This document shows, piece by piece, positions 1-9,934 of a stretch of 64,000 bases of DNA. The stretch lies in the NCBI GenBank assembly GCA_023052935.1, contig CM041292.1, positions 89,325,169 to 89,389,168 on the forward strand. Direction: 5' to 3'. Positions within the stretch are counted from its first letter, which is position 1. The number at the start of each line of letters is the position of its first letter. Both the position numbers and the translations under genes were made by a program. The notes beneath the pieces are model-generated. The model had not been told where the DNA came from and ran no database searches. It saw nothing but the letters and a program-made list of their open reading frames with translations. Source of the stretch: Piezodorus guildinii. Its lineage: Eukaryota; Arthropoda; Insecta; Hemiptera; Pentatomidae.

Positions 1-43
1 TTTAATTACTTTCTATACATGAAATGCGATATTATCATCAGTA

Positions 44-1333
44 ATGTCCTCCAAAGCTTCAACTAAAAGATCTAGATCTAGTGGTTCAATCCCGTCACCT
101 ACAAAACAAAGACCCCGCCGTGATACTAATAAAAGATTAAATCTACAAGCAACCCCTTCCGGTACTAATTCAGAATCTGAACCACAACCTGGCACATCGT
201 CACAAGGGATGACTGACGAATCGCCGTTTTTCACCCCAAATCCTTTTCAGATTTTACATAATGAAAAAGAAAACATGGAATCTACTCCTATACCTAGTGA
301 ACCACGGCCTCCTCCAATATTTGTCAAAAATATTAGAAATTTCCAGTTGTTGTGTGCGCAATTGAACAAAATTACCGAATCTACCAGCTACTACTGTATG
401 AGTAGAATCAATGATACCAAAATATCCCCTACTACTGCCGAGACATATAGAAAAATAGTGAAATACCTAACTGAAACCAAAGCAGATTTCCATACCTATC
501 AGCTACGCCAAGAGAGAGCTTTAAGGGTTGTAATCAGAAACTTACACCCCTCGACACCAGTTGAAGCTATTAAAGAAGAACTAACGGAGATGGGCTATAA
601 AGTGCGGCAAGTCACTAACGTCCTAAAGGATAAAATTCCTCTACCTCTCTTTTTTGTGGATTTGGAACCAGCTGAAGGAGTTGAAAAAATCTATGACCTC
701 AATAGATTGTACTATTCCAGTGTAAGAGTTGAAAAACCTTACACAAAGAGAGAGATAATTCAGTGCCATAATTGTCAAGCATATGGTCATACTAAAAGTT
801 ATTGTCATCACATACCTCGATGCGTGAAATGCGGTGAACAGCACAAGTCTGTGGAGTGTACAAAACCAAAATCAACACCAGCTGTATGTGCTCATTGCCT
901 GAAGGACCACCCGGCCAACTATAAAGGATGCCAAATCTATAAGGAGCTGAGGACCAGGTTTCAAAAACCTCAAGTACTGGATGAAACAGCAAGACAAGTA
1001 AGAAACAGAAGAGAACCCTCAAAACTTATTGATGCCAATTTATCATTTGCCCACTTACTTGGAGGTGGGAATCAAAGTACTGAAGCCGTGGCCCTGCCGG
1101 AACTACAAAATGTACCTCAATCCATTCCACATATACCTCTTTCTCAAAATGTAACCAATCCTAAGAATCCTAATCCACCACAAATCTCTCATATTCCTCC
1201 TCCTTCAAACGCCACAGACCTTACCAGTTTGATGACATCCTTTATTTCCGAAATTAAATCCCTTGTTATGCCCCTAATATCACTCCTTACGAATCTCGTA
1301 ACAAATCTCATTCCTGCCTTAAAAAAACCATAA
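44..1333 (+). CDS. LINE ORF1, nucleic-acid-binding protein (PRE_C2HC plus zinc knuckles)
   Basis: A 429-residue ORF1 protein expected to coat the LINE RNA in the ribonucleoprotein particle. The N-terminal ~90 residues are Ser/Thr/Pro-rich and look disordered. Residues ~165-235 match the PRE_C2HC pattern (RVVIRNLHPSTP, then EELTEMGYKV). Three zinc knuckles follow at ~240-295: CX2CX4HX4C, CX2CX3HX4C and CX2CX3HX6C. The C-terminal ~130 residues are Pro/Asn-rich and end in a hydrophobic Leu/Ile stretch. The first ATG of the open frame was taken as the start; an in-frame start further upstream cannot be excluded at the window edge. Its stop codon directly touches the ORF2 ATG in the same frame. 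Confidence 0.9.
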   Translation: MSSKASTKRSRSSGSIPSPTKQRPRRDTNKRLNLQATPSGTNSESEPQPGTSSQGMTDESPFFTPNPFQILHNEKENMESTPIPSEPRPPPIFVKNIRNFQLLCAQLNKITESTSYYCMSRINDTKISPTTAETYRKIVKYLTETKADFHTYQLRQERALRVVIRNLHPSTPVEAIKEELTEMGYKVRQVTNVLKDKIPLPLFFVDLEPAEGVEKIYDLNRLYYSSVRVEKPYTKREIIQCHNCQAYGHTKSYCHHIPRCVKCGEQHKSVECTKPKSTPAVCAHCLKDHPANYKGCQIYKELRTRFQKPQVLDETARQVRNRREPSKLIDANLSFAHLLGGGNQSTEAVALPELQNVPQSIPHIPLSQNVTNPKNPNPPQISHIPPPSNATDLTSLMTSFISEIKSLVMPLISLLTNLVTNLIPALKKP

Positions 1334-4012
1334 ATGACCTCACCTAATTCCTTATCCATTCTCCTTTGGAATGCGAATGGTGTTAGAACTCACACTGACG
1401 AACTTACAGCCGTACTGCAGGACAAAAACATTGATGTTGCACTCATTACTGAAACTAGACTAACCACTAAACAGTACTTTAAAATACCAGGATACACGAC
1501 ATACCGGACAGACCATCCAGACGGCAAAGCCCATGCCGGTACTGCTGTCATAGTCCGCCGATCCCTCACCCATCACTTACACCCAATTTCCGCCCACGAT
1601 TACCTACAAGCAACTTCCATCGTTATCAAAACCTTTTCCTTTCCGCTTATCATCGCATCAGCATACTGCCCTCCTAAACATCCCATTTCCTCTGCCCAAT
1701 TTGGATCCTTCCTCAACTCCTTGGGTAATCACTTCATTTTGGGTGCAGACTTAAACGCTAAGAACCAACAGTGGGGTTCTAGAACCACCAATTCTCGTGG
1801 ACGGACATTGCAGTCTGCACTCAACTCCCGACGCTTTCATCTCCTACCTCCCGATTCTCCTACCTACTGGCCAACAGATCCTAACCGTAATCCTGACATC
1901 CTCGACTTCTTCATCCACAGCGGATTAGGCTCTCTGAATTTTTCCATAGCTCGCCTTGATGAACTATCCTCTGATCATAGTCCATTGATTCTAAATGTAT
2001 CCATAACACCTATTCCTAAACCTATCCCACCGTCATTCATTAGGGGCCCTGTCAACTGGAACCTCTTCCGCGAAATTCTCACTAATGATATTGACCTCAG
2101 AGTGATTCTCAAAACCCCAAATGACCTTGACGACGCCGTATATTCCTTTACAACCGCTATTCAACAAGCCGCCTGGACTGCCTCCTCTCCCAAACAATCC
2201 CAAATAATTCCTTACAAAAGCCATTTACCACAACACCTGACAGACCTCATCAACAGCAAACGTCGAGCTAGAACATTATGGCAACGCACCCGCCACCCAG
2301 AAGATCGCCGCTCCTATAATTTTTTTTGTAGAAAATTAAAGCGGGAGTTGGCGATCTTCCGTTCCCAATCCTACAATACCTACCTCTCCTCTCTCTCGAC
2401 TCGTGACAATTCCCTGTGGAATGTCACGAAGAGAATCCTAAAATCCCACACCATTTCCCATCCTCTCCGGCGCTGTGATGGTTCCTGGGCTGCTTCTGAC
2501 AAGCATAAGGCCGAGGAATTCGCACAGCACCTTTCCAAAGTTTTTACTCCTCATCCAGAGCTTAATCCAACCCATACTGCAGCAGTTGAAGAGTTCCTCA
2601 CGTCACCAATACCACTATCCTTACCACCTAAAGCAGTTAATCCCTCTGAGGTCAGATATCTTCTTAAAAAGCTTCCTCTCCGCAAATCTCCTGGATACGA
2701 TCTCCTTACTCCCCAAATCTTAAGACAACTTCCACCTAAAGCCATTACATTCCTTACATATCTCTATAACTGTATCCTACGCACTACCTATTTTCCTCTC
2801 TTATGGAAACATTCAACTATGATCCTTTTCCTAAAACCAGGCAAACCTTCTAACAACACGTCATCTTACAGACCTATCAGCCTACTTCCGATCCTCTCAA
2901 AAATTTTCGAAAAGCTCCTACTAAAACGAATCCTAGCCAAATTTCAAAATTTTCCTTCACATCAGTTCGGATTTCGTCCTCAACATTCCACGGTTCAGCA
3001 AGGACTCCGAGTTGTAGACCACATTTCCTCCGCCCTTGAGTGCAAGGAGTATTGTTCGGGTGCCTTTCTGGACATAGCTCAAGCTTTTGACCGGGTGTGG
3101 CACCCGGGACTGCTCTTTAAGCTCAAAACCCATTTACCTCAATCCTTATACCTAATCCTCCGATCCTATTTATCCAACCGCTCCTTCCGAGTTCGCTGTG
3201 GTTCCGAATTTTCCGAACAATATACTGTTGAGGCCGGTGTTCCTCAAGGCAGCGTCTTAGGACCCGTCCTCTACATCCTCTTCACCGCCGATATTCCTAC
3301 CGACCCCAATACCTTTCTGGCAACATTTGCTGATGACACAGCCATTTTTTCATCCAATTCCGATCCTGAAGCAGCATCGCTAAATCTCCAAAAGCACCTT
3401 TCTCTTGTCGAAGACTGGTGCAATGCTTGGCGCATTAAGGTGAACGAAAGCAAATGCACTCACGTCACATTCACCCTTCGACGCAAATCCTGTCCAACGG
3501 TTAAATTAAATTCCATACCGCTTCCTTCCTCAGACACAGTCCGGTATCTCGGCTTTTTACTAGACAAAAGACTGACGTGGAACCCACATACAAGACTAAA
3601 AAGAAAAGAACTCAACCGCAGATTCGGCCAGTTATTCAGACTACTAAACAGAAAATCTCATCTTACAGTTGACAACAAATTACTAATATACAAGACAGTA
3701 CTGAAACCTATATGGACCTACGGACTTGAACTGTGGGGGACAGCTAAACATTCTAACATCAAACGCATCCAATCCTTCCAATCCAAAGTCCTCCGAACAA
3801 TAGTTAATGCTCCTTATTACGTTACCAACTGTACCCTACACCATGACCTTAATATTCCGTTTGTTTTAGACCTGGTACCATCCAAATTTTCCAAATTTCA
3901 TCAGAACCTTAGTCATCATCCTAACCCTCTAGCACAATCCCTATCCAGCACCACCCATCCCCACAATCCTCCTCGAAGATTGAAACGGCAGTGGCCACGA
4001 GACCTATTGTAA
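1334..4012 (+). CDS. LINE ORF2, endonuclease and reverse transcriptase
   Basis: An 892-residue polyprotein expected to nick target DNA and prime reverse transcription there. An APE-type endonuclease fills residues ~1-225: LLWNANG (~11-17), LITETRL (Glu40), LGADLNAKNQQWGS (Asp139, Asn141) and SSDHSPL (the SDH triad at 213-215). The reverse transcriptase fills ~440-760: SYRPISLLP, HQFGFRPQHS, FLDIAQAFDRVWH (Asp580, Asp586), GVPQGSVLGPVL and the catalytic FADD (Asp667, Asp668), then YLGFLLDKRLTW. The C-terminal part carries a WTYGLELWG motif and ends NPPRRLKRQWPRDLL. No RNase H or His/Cys-rich CCHC finger is evident. Key catalytic residues are all present, so the protein may be functional. Confidence 0.93.
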   Translation: MTSPNSLSILLWNANGVRTHTDELTAVLQDKNIDVALITETRLTTKQYFKIPGYTTYRTDHPDGKAHAGTAVIVRRSLTHHLHPISAHDYLQATSIVIKTFSFPLIIASAYCPPKHPISSAQFGSFLNSLGNHFILGADLNAKNQQWGSRTTNSRGRTLQSALNSRRFHLLPPDSPTYWPTDPNRNPDILDFFIHSGLGSLNFSIARLDELSSDHSPLILNVSITPIPKPIPPSFIRGPVNWNLFREILTNDIDLRVILKTPNDLDDAVYSFTTAIQQAAWTASSPKQSQIIPYKSHLPQHLTDLINSKRRARTLWQRTRHPEDRRSYNFFCRKLKRELAIFRSQSYNTYLSSLSTRDNSLWNVTKRILKSHTISHPLRRCDGSWAASDKHKAEEFAQHLSKVFTPHPELNPTHTAAVEEFLTSPIPLSLPPKAVNPSEVRYLLKKLPLRKSPGYDLLTPQILRQLPPKAITFLTYLYNCILRTTYFPLLWKHSTMILFLKPGKPSNNTSSYRPISLLPILSKIFEKLLLKRILAKFQNFPSHQFGFRPQHSTVQQGLRVVDHISSALECKEYCSGAFLDIAQAFDRVWHPGLLFKLKTHLPQSLYLILRSYLSNRSFRVRCGSEFSEQYTVEAGVPQGSVLGPVLYILFTADIPTDPNTFLATFADDTAIFSSNSDPEAASLNLQKHLSLVEDWCNAWRIKVNESKCTHVTFTLRRKSCPTVKLNSIPLPSSDTVRYLGFLLDKRLTWNPHTRLKRKELNRRFGQLFRLLNRKSHLTVDNKLLIYKTVLKPIWTYGLELWGTAKHSNIKRIQSFQSKVLRTIVNAPYYVTNCTLHHDLNIPFVLDLVPSKFSKFHQNLSHHPNPLAQSLSSTTHPHNPPRRLKRQWPRDLL

Positions 4013-4483
4013 ACATTTAAACTGGAGTTCTGACAATGGTCAGATCCTCCACTCATGTACGGTATGTTTGTGGCTACAGCGTCCTGACTCAGCCTCCACT
4101 GGCTCAGACCAGTGATGCGGCTGAGATAGAGGTGCTGGGATCTCTTGGATTCCGCTTTTTCCTCCACAAGTGGAGGAAAAAGCGCTTGCTGGGGTCCCTT
4201 TAGCAATTGTATATAGTTATGATTGTGTGTAAGATGTTTATTTATTTGCCAACTTTTTATTTATCTCAATAATAGGTTTATGTTTCGATTTGTTTTGTTT
4301 ATTATTTATTATTATTATTTTATTGTATATATTTGAATTTATGTTATATTTTATGAAATTTGACCATTATTATTATTTTCTGTATATATAGTATGAATGT
4401 GGTCTCTTATCAATATTATTATTGTTCATTTTGTAACAAATTGTAATATATCTCAATAAAAAAAAATAAAAATAAAAAAAAAG
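4013..4483 (+). other. 3' UTR and A-rich tail of the Jockey-type LINE
   Basis: Non-coding region after the ORF2 stop. It holds a GC-richer hairpin-prone part (4040-4200, including the near-palindrome around TTTTTCCTCCACAAG at 4150-4185) and then an AT-rich part with a polyadenylation signal AATAAA at 4455-4460 that runs into an A-rich tail to 4483. The next base begins the neighbouring minus-strand LINE. Confidence 0.75.
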
Positions 4484-4680
4484 TGTAAATGTAATATGTA
4501 GTGACTTGTCATGGTTAATTTTTAACTTCCATTTCTTACACCAGTTTTGTACGTTGTCCAAATGGTGTTGTAATATCATACTGGTTTGTATAGGGTCTGT
4601 GTTTCTCGTAATAATTGCAGTGTCGTCGGCATATGTCGCAGTTAAGATGTTTTGGTTTGTTGGTAAGTCATATGTGTATA

Positions 4681-5265
4681 TTAAGTAGAGAAGAGGGCCA
4701 GGATAGAACCTTGGGGTACACCTGCAGAGATTGGTTTTATTGATGAGGTCTCAGAACCCTGTCGGACAGAGAAGAAACGTCTCCTGCCTCTTGGTGTGCA
4801 TAAACGTGAACCCCAGTGTTGATGTTTCGCATTAAAGTTGCCTCCAGCAAGGAATGTTCTACCAAATGATTGAAAGAGTTCTACGAACATTTGCTCTGTT
4901 AAAATATATTTAGGGGGACAGTAGATAGAAGCAATTGTTATGTTTCTGTGGTTGGTCTGTAGCTGTATTCCTGTTATTTGTATTTGAGCCGTCGAGTTTA
5001 CGTGTATTGGATAATGTTTAAGGTTAGATTTAATTAGTATGGCTGTCCCTCCGTGGGCAGTATTGTCTGGATGGTCTGTTCTGTACAAAGTATAATTTGG
5101 TATGTAAAGTTTGTTACGTGAAGTTAGATGTGTTTCCGTCAGAAGTACAATGTCAATACGTTTTTGTTGCATATAAATTTCCAGTTCAGTTTTATGTCGA
5201 AGTATTCCGTTTGTGTTCCAAAGAAGGATTGACAGGGAGCCAACAGTCAGAGAACTAATGTCCAT
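4681..5265 (-). pseudogene. LINE ORF2 remnant: endonuclease fused by deletion to an RT fragment
   Basis: 194 codons. Endonuclease motifs are LLWNTNG, LLTETHLTSR, YRTDHPDNTAHGGTA and NFNAKHQHWGS; the Asp of the usual GDFN motif is replaced by Gly-Asn (LAGGNFNAKH). The C-terminal endonuclease SDH block and most of the RT are missing: after CTPRGR the frame enters the RT motif AGVPQGSILA and soon stops. RT continues out of frame to 4484 (YADD-like and WCKKWKLKINHDK). Non-functional. Confidence 0.85.
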
Positions 5266-6160
5266 AAGTAGCAGTTAGGGCTTGTGTTAGTTGTGATATT
5301 TGATTCATTAGGGTCAAAAGGGGCTGGATGAGGGCACTTAAATTATTTAATAAATTTGTTTGTTGGGAAGGTAAAGACGCAGCTGGTTGCACCAGCTGGC
5401 AACTATCTTCCCTCATACCTGATCTTGGATATGGCTTAGGCTGATGAGTCTCTAAGTTCGGTCGAGGACAGTTCGGGTGCTCCATTCTTGGAATTAAAGT
5501 GAAAGGTTCCGAAGGCTGCTGTTGATAAGGGCTGTTTGGTAGAGGTGGGTACTGCTCTAAGTCTGGTGGCGGTTCGACAGTCACCGGCGGAGGACAGTAC
5601 TTCTGGGTTCGCTGTGCTCTCAGGTTCTTGAGGGCCTGGCATCCTCGGTAATTGGCTGGGTGTGCCCCTTCACAGTTGGCACATTTGGCAGGAGTATTTC
5701 TAGTTTTGCGGCATGCCGATGTTTCGTGGCCCTCTCCGCATCGTACACAACGTGGCAGGTGGTAGCAGTAAGATTTGGTGTGGGCAAAGCCCTGGCACCG
5801 AAAGCATTGTGGAATTTCTCTCTTTTTTCGGACCTCTTCAATTTTTATTTTGGTATAATAAATATAATTTAAGTCAAATATTATTTCATTATATGTATTT
5901 TTGGTTATATCAACAAAAAACATAGTTAGTGGCAATTTAGTTCGGGCTGATATGGAATTGGTAACGTTGGAAATGTCATACCCCAATGTTTTTAATTCCT
6001 CTTTGATAATCGATTCTGGAGTAGATGCATGGAGACCCTTAATAACCACTCTCGGGTTCTTATCTTCTGACAACTGATAAGTGTGTAAATCGGCGTTCAC
6101 TTTTTTTAAACTGCGTACGGCCGATCGGTATGATTCCGGCGAGGCTGGGTAAAGTATCAC
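5255..6160 (-). pseudogene. LINE ORF1 remnant with PRE_C2HC domain and three zinc knuckles
   Basis: The longest uninterrupted part of a broken ORF1, 301 codons. It has the PRE_C2HC block (RVVIKGLHASTPESIIKEEL) and knuckles CFRCQGFAHTKSYC, CVRCGEGHETSAC and CANCEGAHPANYRGC, followed by a Pro/Gln-rich tail. The real N-terminus begins near 6513 with MMPEEDRSMELL and is separated by a frameshift and a stop. The last 11 bases overlap the ORF2 start in another frame. Same role as the ORF1 at 44-1333, but not expressed intact. Confidence 0.85.
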
Positions 6161-6515
6161 ATGCCTAACTGTTGATTTAATATTAAAGTGATCCTGGCCT
6201 ATTTCTTTCTTTAAAAATGAAATTAAGGCTTCTATATTTTGAATTCCATTTAAAAATATAGGAGGCGGTTTTACTTGTTTACTGTCTGTTTCATTTGGTT
6301 GGTTCTAGGCTTCTGTATTATTGATTTTTAAAAGTGGGTCATACCTGTTTGTAGTTTCAATGTTGTTAATTTTTTTGGTGATTTTTCTTAGCTCTCCTGA
6401 AGAACAAGGCCGTTTTTCTTCCCGTTACCACTTCCCATTCGTTGTTCTCCTCAGTAGAGGCAGAAGGACCTGCCTCTTGTAGCAGTTCCATACTTCTGTC
6501 CTCTTCGGGCATCAT

Positions 6516-6717
6516 ATACTACTTATATCCACTAGTATAAATGTTCACTATTAGTAATTATTCACTTACAATCACTGATCCTATTTATAAACAAAAGTAC
6601 CGTGCACTGTTTTGAACATAAAAGAAATGGTTCTTAATTATTTATCCAATTTAACTTAACACTGTATGGGTTGCAGCCTGATTAACAATTTAATATAGTT
6701 AACACTAATCGCTTTTG
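6516..6717 (-). other. Probable 5' UTR or flank of the broken minus-strand LINE
   Basis: Immediately upstream of the ORF1 start near 6513 on the minus strand. AT-rich, no reading frame. I cannot fix the element's 5' end because no TSD is visible. Confidence 0.35.
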
Positions 6718-6838
6718 AACTAGACACACAGACCTTTCTGTTGGACCTGGTAATTTGGACTCAGGGGACCCTAAAACGCGTATTTCCTGTGAATACTCGA
6801 ATTCGAAAATTTTCACGATTGCAATAATTTCTCATACT
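6718..6838 (+). repeat. Repeat family D, 3'-end fragment
   Basis: Matches the terminal ~120 bases of the other family D copies: a ttggactcaggggaccctaa block, then aaattttcacgattgcaat. It ends at an AT microsatellite, as several other copies do. Confidence 0.75.
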
Positions 6839-6877
6839 ATATATATATATACGAAATAAATATAATAAATAAATAAA

Positions 6878-6882
<5 letters not shown>

Positions 6883-6970
<88 letters not shown>
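6883..6970. repeat. (AT)n microsatellite
   Basis: Nearly perfect AT dinucleotide tract of about 88 bases next to a family D end. Confidence 0.95.
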
Positions 6971-6971
<1 letters not shown>

Positions 6972-7339
6972 GAATAAACTAAACGAATTTTTGATTTTTT
7001 GACCAATTCATATTTCTAACCCCTGCCGATGACTAAATATAAGAATTAATAGAAGTTATATAATAAACATAATATTTTCTTGCTAGATGCACTTTTCGTT
7101 AGGATAAACTCATAATCCCAAAGTAATAAACTTTTAATTAGTCAAACTAACGGTTTTTAAATATAAATTAAACCCGTGCAAAGCAAGGGCGGGTCGCCAT
7201 AATTTTGATATATTTAAAACTATTTAAAAAGCATAATAACCCTCCTGAAATTCTGATATGCCCTCTTGATTTAGAAGTAGAAGACGGAACATAAAAATAT
7301 CATATATAAATATAAAATACATTATTTATATAATTACAA
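6971..7339. other. AT-rich non-coding DNA
   Basis: No supported gene. One recognisable item is a short inverted motif near 7168-7196 (cccgtgcaaagcaagggcgg). I recall similar motifs in interspersed repeats of many invertebrates, so this is probably a repeat scrap. Confidence 0.5.
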
Positions 7340-7462
7340 ACTTTAAAAATAGTATTACTTTCACTTACCCATTTATGAAATATTTACAAAGAAAGTATTA
7401 CGGTCTTGAAAATATTCGAATTCAAGTTTTTAGCAAAAATAAACATTTTAGGGATCACGAAT
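7340..7462 (-). repeat. Repeat family D, terminal fragment
   Basis: Minus-oriented end fragment. It contains the terminal inverted motif (actttcacttaccc, then aaagaaagtatt) and the following cgaattcaagtttttagc block shared with other copies. Confidence 0.7.
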
Positions 7463-7468
7463 CATTAT

Positions 7469-7606
7469 AGAGAGTGTGCCTGCCCCAGGGTTGCCCCTCG
7501 GCTGAAGATAACTGAATAAATCACTGTGCCGCAGGCGGGGTTCGAACCCGAGACTCGGAGAACAGTAGGCTTGCACTAGACCAAGCAGCTCTCTAGTTTA
7601 AGGCAT
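7469..7606 (-). repeat. SINE A fragment (tRNA-like head)
   Basis: Minus-oriented head portion of SINE A with the B-box-like ggttcgaacccg and the A-box region near 7590. Diverged from the better copies at 14.6 and 22.2 kb, and lacks the 3' body. Confidence 0.7.
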
Positions 7607-7640
7607 ACAGCCAGTTTTCGTTGAACCAAAAGAATTTTCG

Positions 7641-7650
7641 TATATATATA

Positions 7651-7706
<56 letters not shown>
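7641..7706. repeat. (AT)n microsatellite with ATT interruptions
   Basis: AT dinucleotide tract broken twice by an extra T. Confidence 0.95.
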
Positions 7707-7710
<4 letters not shown>

Positions 7711-8782
7711 TACATAGTAAGTGAATGAAAAAACAATGCAACTTTCCATAGTGGTCATGTACCAGGGTAGTGTAAATGTTTAACATTTGCAGTTCCATAA
7801 TTTATACATCCCTAATTTACTCACTGCACCTATCTACTGTGGAGAAAGAAGCAATCTATAGCTGCGGGGAGTAAATGGTCAACAAGGAGTAACAAAGTCA
7901 ATGAGTATTAGTACTAAGAGAAACCATTCTTCCCACATGGAACCTCTAAACTCGAGGTTTTGTTTTATTTTAAATGAAAAACTAAATCCTAGTTTTATAT
8001 TTCTCAAATAAAATTTTAACTAAATCGTAGTTTGAAATATGTGAATACAAAGTCTTCTATAAAATCTGAAGCGAATATTTATTTCATTCTATATATCAGT
8101 ATTATTATACATAACTTTCTTAGGCCCTTAAACGATCCAAGTGATGATTTAGAAAAAAATACTTCCGTTCTTGTGAAATTCCCCTGGGCATGCGGTTTAA
8201 ACCTGTTGCTGTTTTTTCTACACACTGATTATTGGCGGACTGATCAAGTCAGGCAAGCGTTTTTTTTTTTAATAGTTTTTTTGGGAGCAGGAAGAAACTG
8301 ATGTTTCGGCACGCTATATTCCCTTTTAGGATCCTATATTAAATAATAAGAAGCCATTTATATTAAAATTATTACCACGAAATTAAAAGTATTGATTTAC
8401 AAAATGAAATTAGAACACTTATCTTTTAAAACCTTTTTATTTATTATCACAATAATCCATTCTTATCAGTTTAACGTTTCAATGTCAATCTGAACCATTT
8501 CAAAATTATGTAACCCAACTAAAAACAATAATATACCTTAAAACCAAGAAGAAAATAAATTTAACATTTGAAAACAACTATATTATAATTCAAATCTTTA
8601 TCCTAATCACAAATTTAAATTCTATATTTCTTTAAATTTTATCACATTCCTTCTATATGTAAAGCATCAATATAGGTCCAAAATTGTACTAATGTGTGTT
8701 CTTTCATTTAAAAAAAAAATATCATTCAATAAAATAAGTCATAAATTTTTTTTTTTCTTATAACTTATTACATAATGGTTCG
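7707..8782. other. AT-rich non-coding stretch
   Basis: No gene is supported. An 89-codon open frame (8032-8301) lacks recognisable domains. A part of it (about 8127-8249) is preceded by a plausible splice acceptor but has only a weak GC-type donor. Confidence 0.45.
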
Positions 8783-8822
8783 GGAGCGGCGTGGTCTTGT
8801 GTGTAGAACACTCGTCTAAAAT
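8783..8822 (+). repeat. SINE A head scrap
   Basis: About 40 bases matching the SINE A 5' head (gggagcggcgtggtct), then unrelated DNA. A truncated insertion or decayed copy. Confidence 0.55.
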
Positions 8823-9044
8823 ATCAACCTTTAATCTATGCTTACTTTCTATTCTTATTTTCCAACTATTTCAGTGTTCAAATTATCACAACAAATAAAT
8901 TTAAGGTAAATCTTACCTTCAATCAAATCATAAAATATTTTATAAAAACATTGAATATTCTTTATTAATCTTTGTAATTATATCAACACGTGAAAAGTTA
9001 GCTTAGATAAAAATAAAATAAAAAATTATTAGAAGTTTATTCGG

Positions 9045-9290
9045 GGTGCAGTAGTAGAAACTAAATTTATTGTGCCAAGGTTTTGGCCTAAATTTTAGGC
9101 AATCTTCAGGGCGATTGAAGGAGGGAGATTACAACAATGCAGATAGAATTCAAAAAACGTCCTTCCTTCCATTGTTATGATCTCTCCCCTTCATTTGCAA
9201 TGAAAATGACCTAAAATGTATTCCGAAACGTTGACACAATAAATTAAGTTTCTACTTAATTAAGTGTTTTGATGACTTCGCCCCCAATTA
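9045..9290. repeat. Fold-back (inverted-repeat) element
   Basis: Two imperfect arms of about 95 bases face each other around a short centre near 9165. The left arm begins gtgcagtagtagaaac and contains tttattgtgcc and aaattttaggc. The right arm is its inverse, ending ttaagtttctacttaatt. By eye the arms match at roughly 70 per cent. No coding capacity. Could be a MITE or a fragment of another element family. Confidence 0.6.
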
Positions 9291-9934
9291 ACTTTCCTCA
9301 ATATTTACATGCAGTCAACCATTCTTACATAATTTAAAAAAATGTTGGTTTAAAGACTTAATGTTTAGTTGCGCATCCTTATTTTTGTATTTCTTAAACT
9401 TAATTTTTAGTTAAAATATTTAATGTTAATTAAGAGGCATGACTCAAATAATGCCCGATCTAGTTTATACTTATGGCCTTATGCATAAGGCATTGGTAAA
9501 TATTCATTTTTATTTATGTTTTTAAGTTAAGCTATATGGCTGAATAGCACTCCTGACAGACATTTAATTATCTGGGTACTTTTTGATTCCCAATCCCACT
9601 CCCCTACTTTTACTGACAAAAACACTGATTGACTTTCACTAGATCGATCTGGAACCGAAATGTGAAAAAAAAACGAAGAAACCCATGCTGAGATAATTAT
9701 AGTGATTCCTTAACGGACATTTTAAATTAATACTTTGTCAGAAACTTGACATATTCTCTCCTAAAATTTTGAATCTTATTTATATATTAAAAAATGTGGA
9801 CCGGTCAAAAAAAAAATATCTCGAAAGTATAGATATATTTAAAAAAAATTCATCTAGATTAGGCTTACCTTCCAATGTTTCTAAATAAACAGTAAATATT
9901 TAAACTAAAGATTGAGAATACATGATACTGAAAA
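9291..9934. other. AT-rich non-coding stretch
   Basis: No reading frame, RNA or repeat could be supported by eye. Confidence 0.5.

Larger units (their letters stand above)
1..4483 (+). mobile_element. Jockey-type LINE, near full length
   Basis: Non-LTR retrotransposon containing two long intact reading frames, a roughly 440-bp 3' UTR and an A-rich tail (4455-4483) that begins with an AATAAA signal. The order is ORF1 with zinc knuckles, then ORF2 with an endonuclease and a reverse transcriptase and no RNase H, which fits the Jockey group. Only 43 bases precede the ORF1 start, so the 5' UTR and any 5' TSD lie outside the window. The tail abuts a minus-strand LINE, suggesting insertion into it. 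No frameshift or stop was seen in either frame, so this could be a young, possibly active copy. Family placement is inferred from domain order and motifs. Confidence 0.88.
4484..6515 (-). pseudogene. Broken Jockey-type LINE, internally deleted and split by the neighbouring LINE
   Basis: A second LINE family on the minus strand, related to but distinct from the first. From its 5' side it has an ORF1 starting near 6513, broken by a frameshift in an A run near 6413 and an in-frame TAG near 6305. ORF2 follows but is deleted internally: after the endonuclease DxN block the frame jumps near 4780 into RT sequence containing AGVPQGSILA, then is frameshifted through the YADD region and ends abruptly at 4484 in the HITFTL motif. 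The rest of RT and the 3' UTR are missing here, as expected if the plus-strand LINE at 1-4483 inserted into this copy and the remainder lies left of the window. Confidence 0.85.

Noticed and set aside
8032..8301. 89-codon frame with a possible acceptor
   Set aside because: The donor is weak and only of GC type, the peptide is unrecognised, and no partner exon was found.
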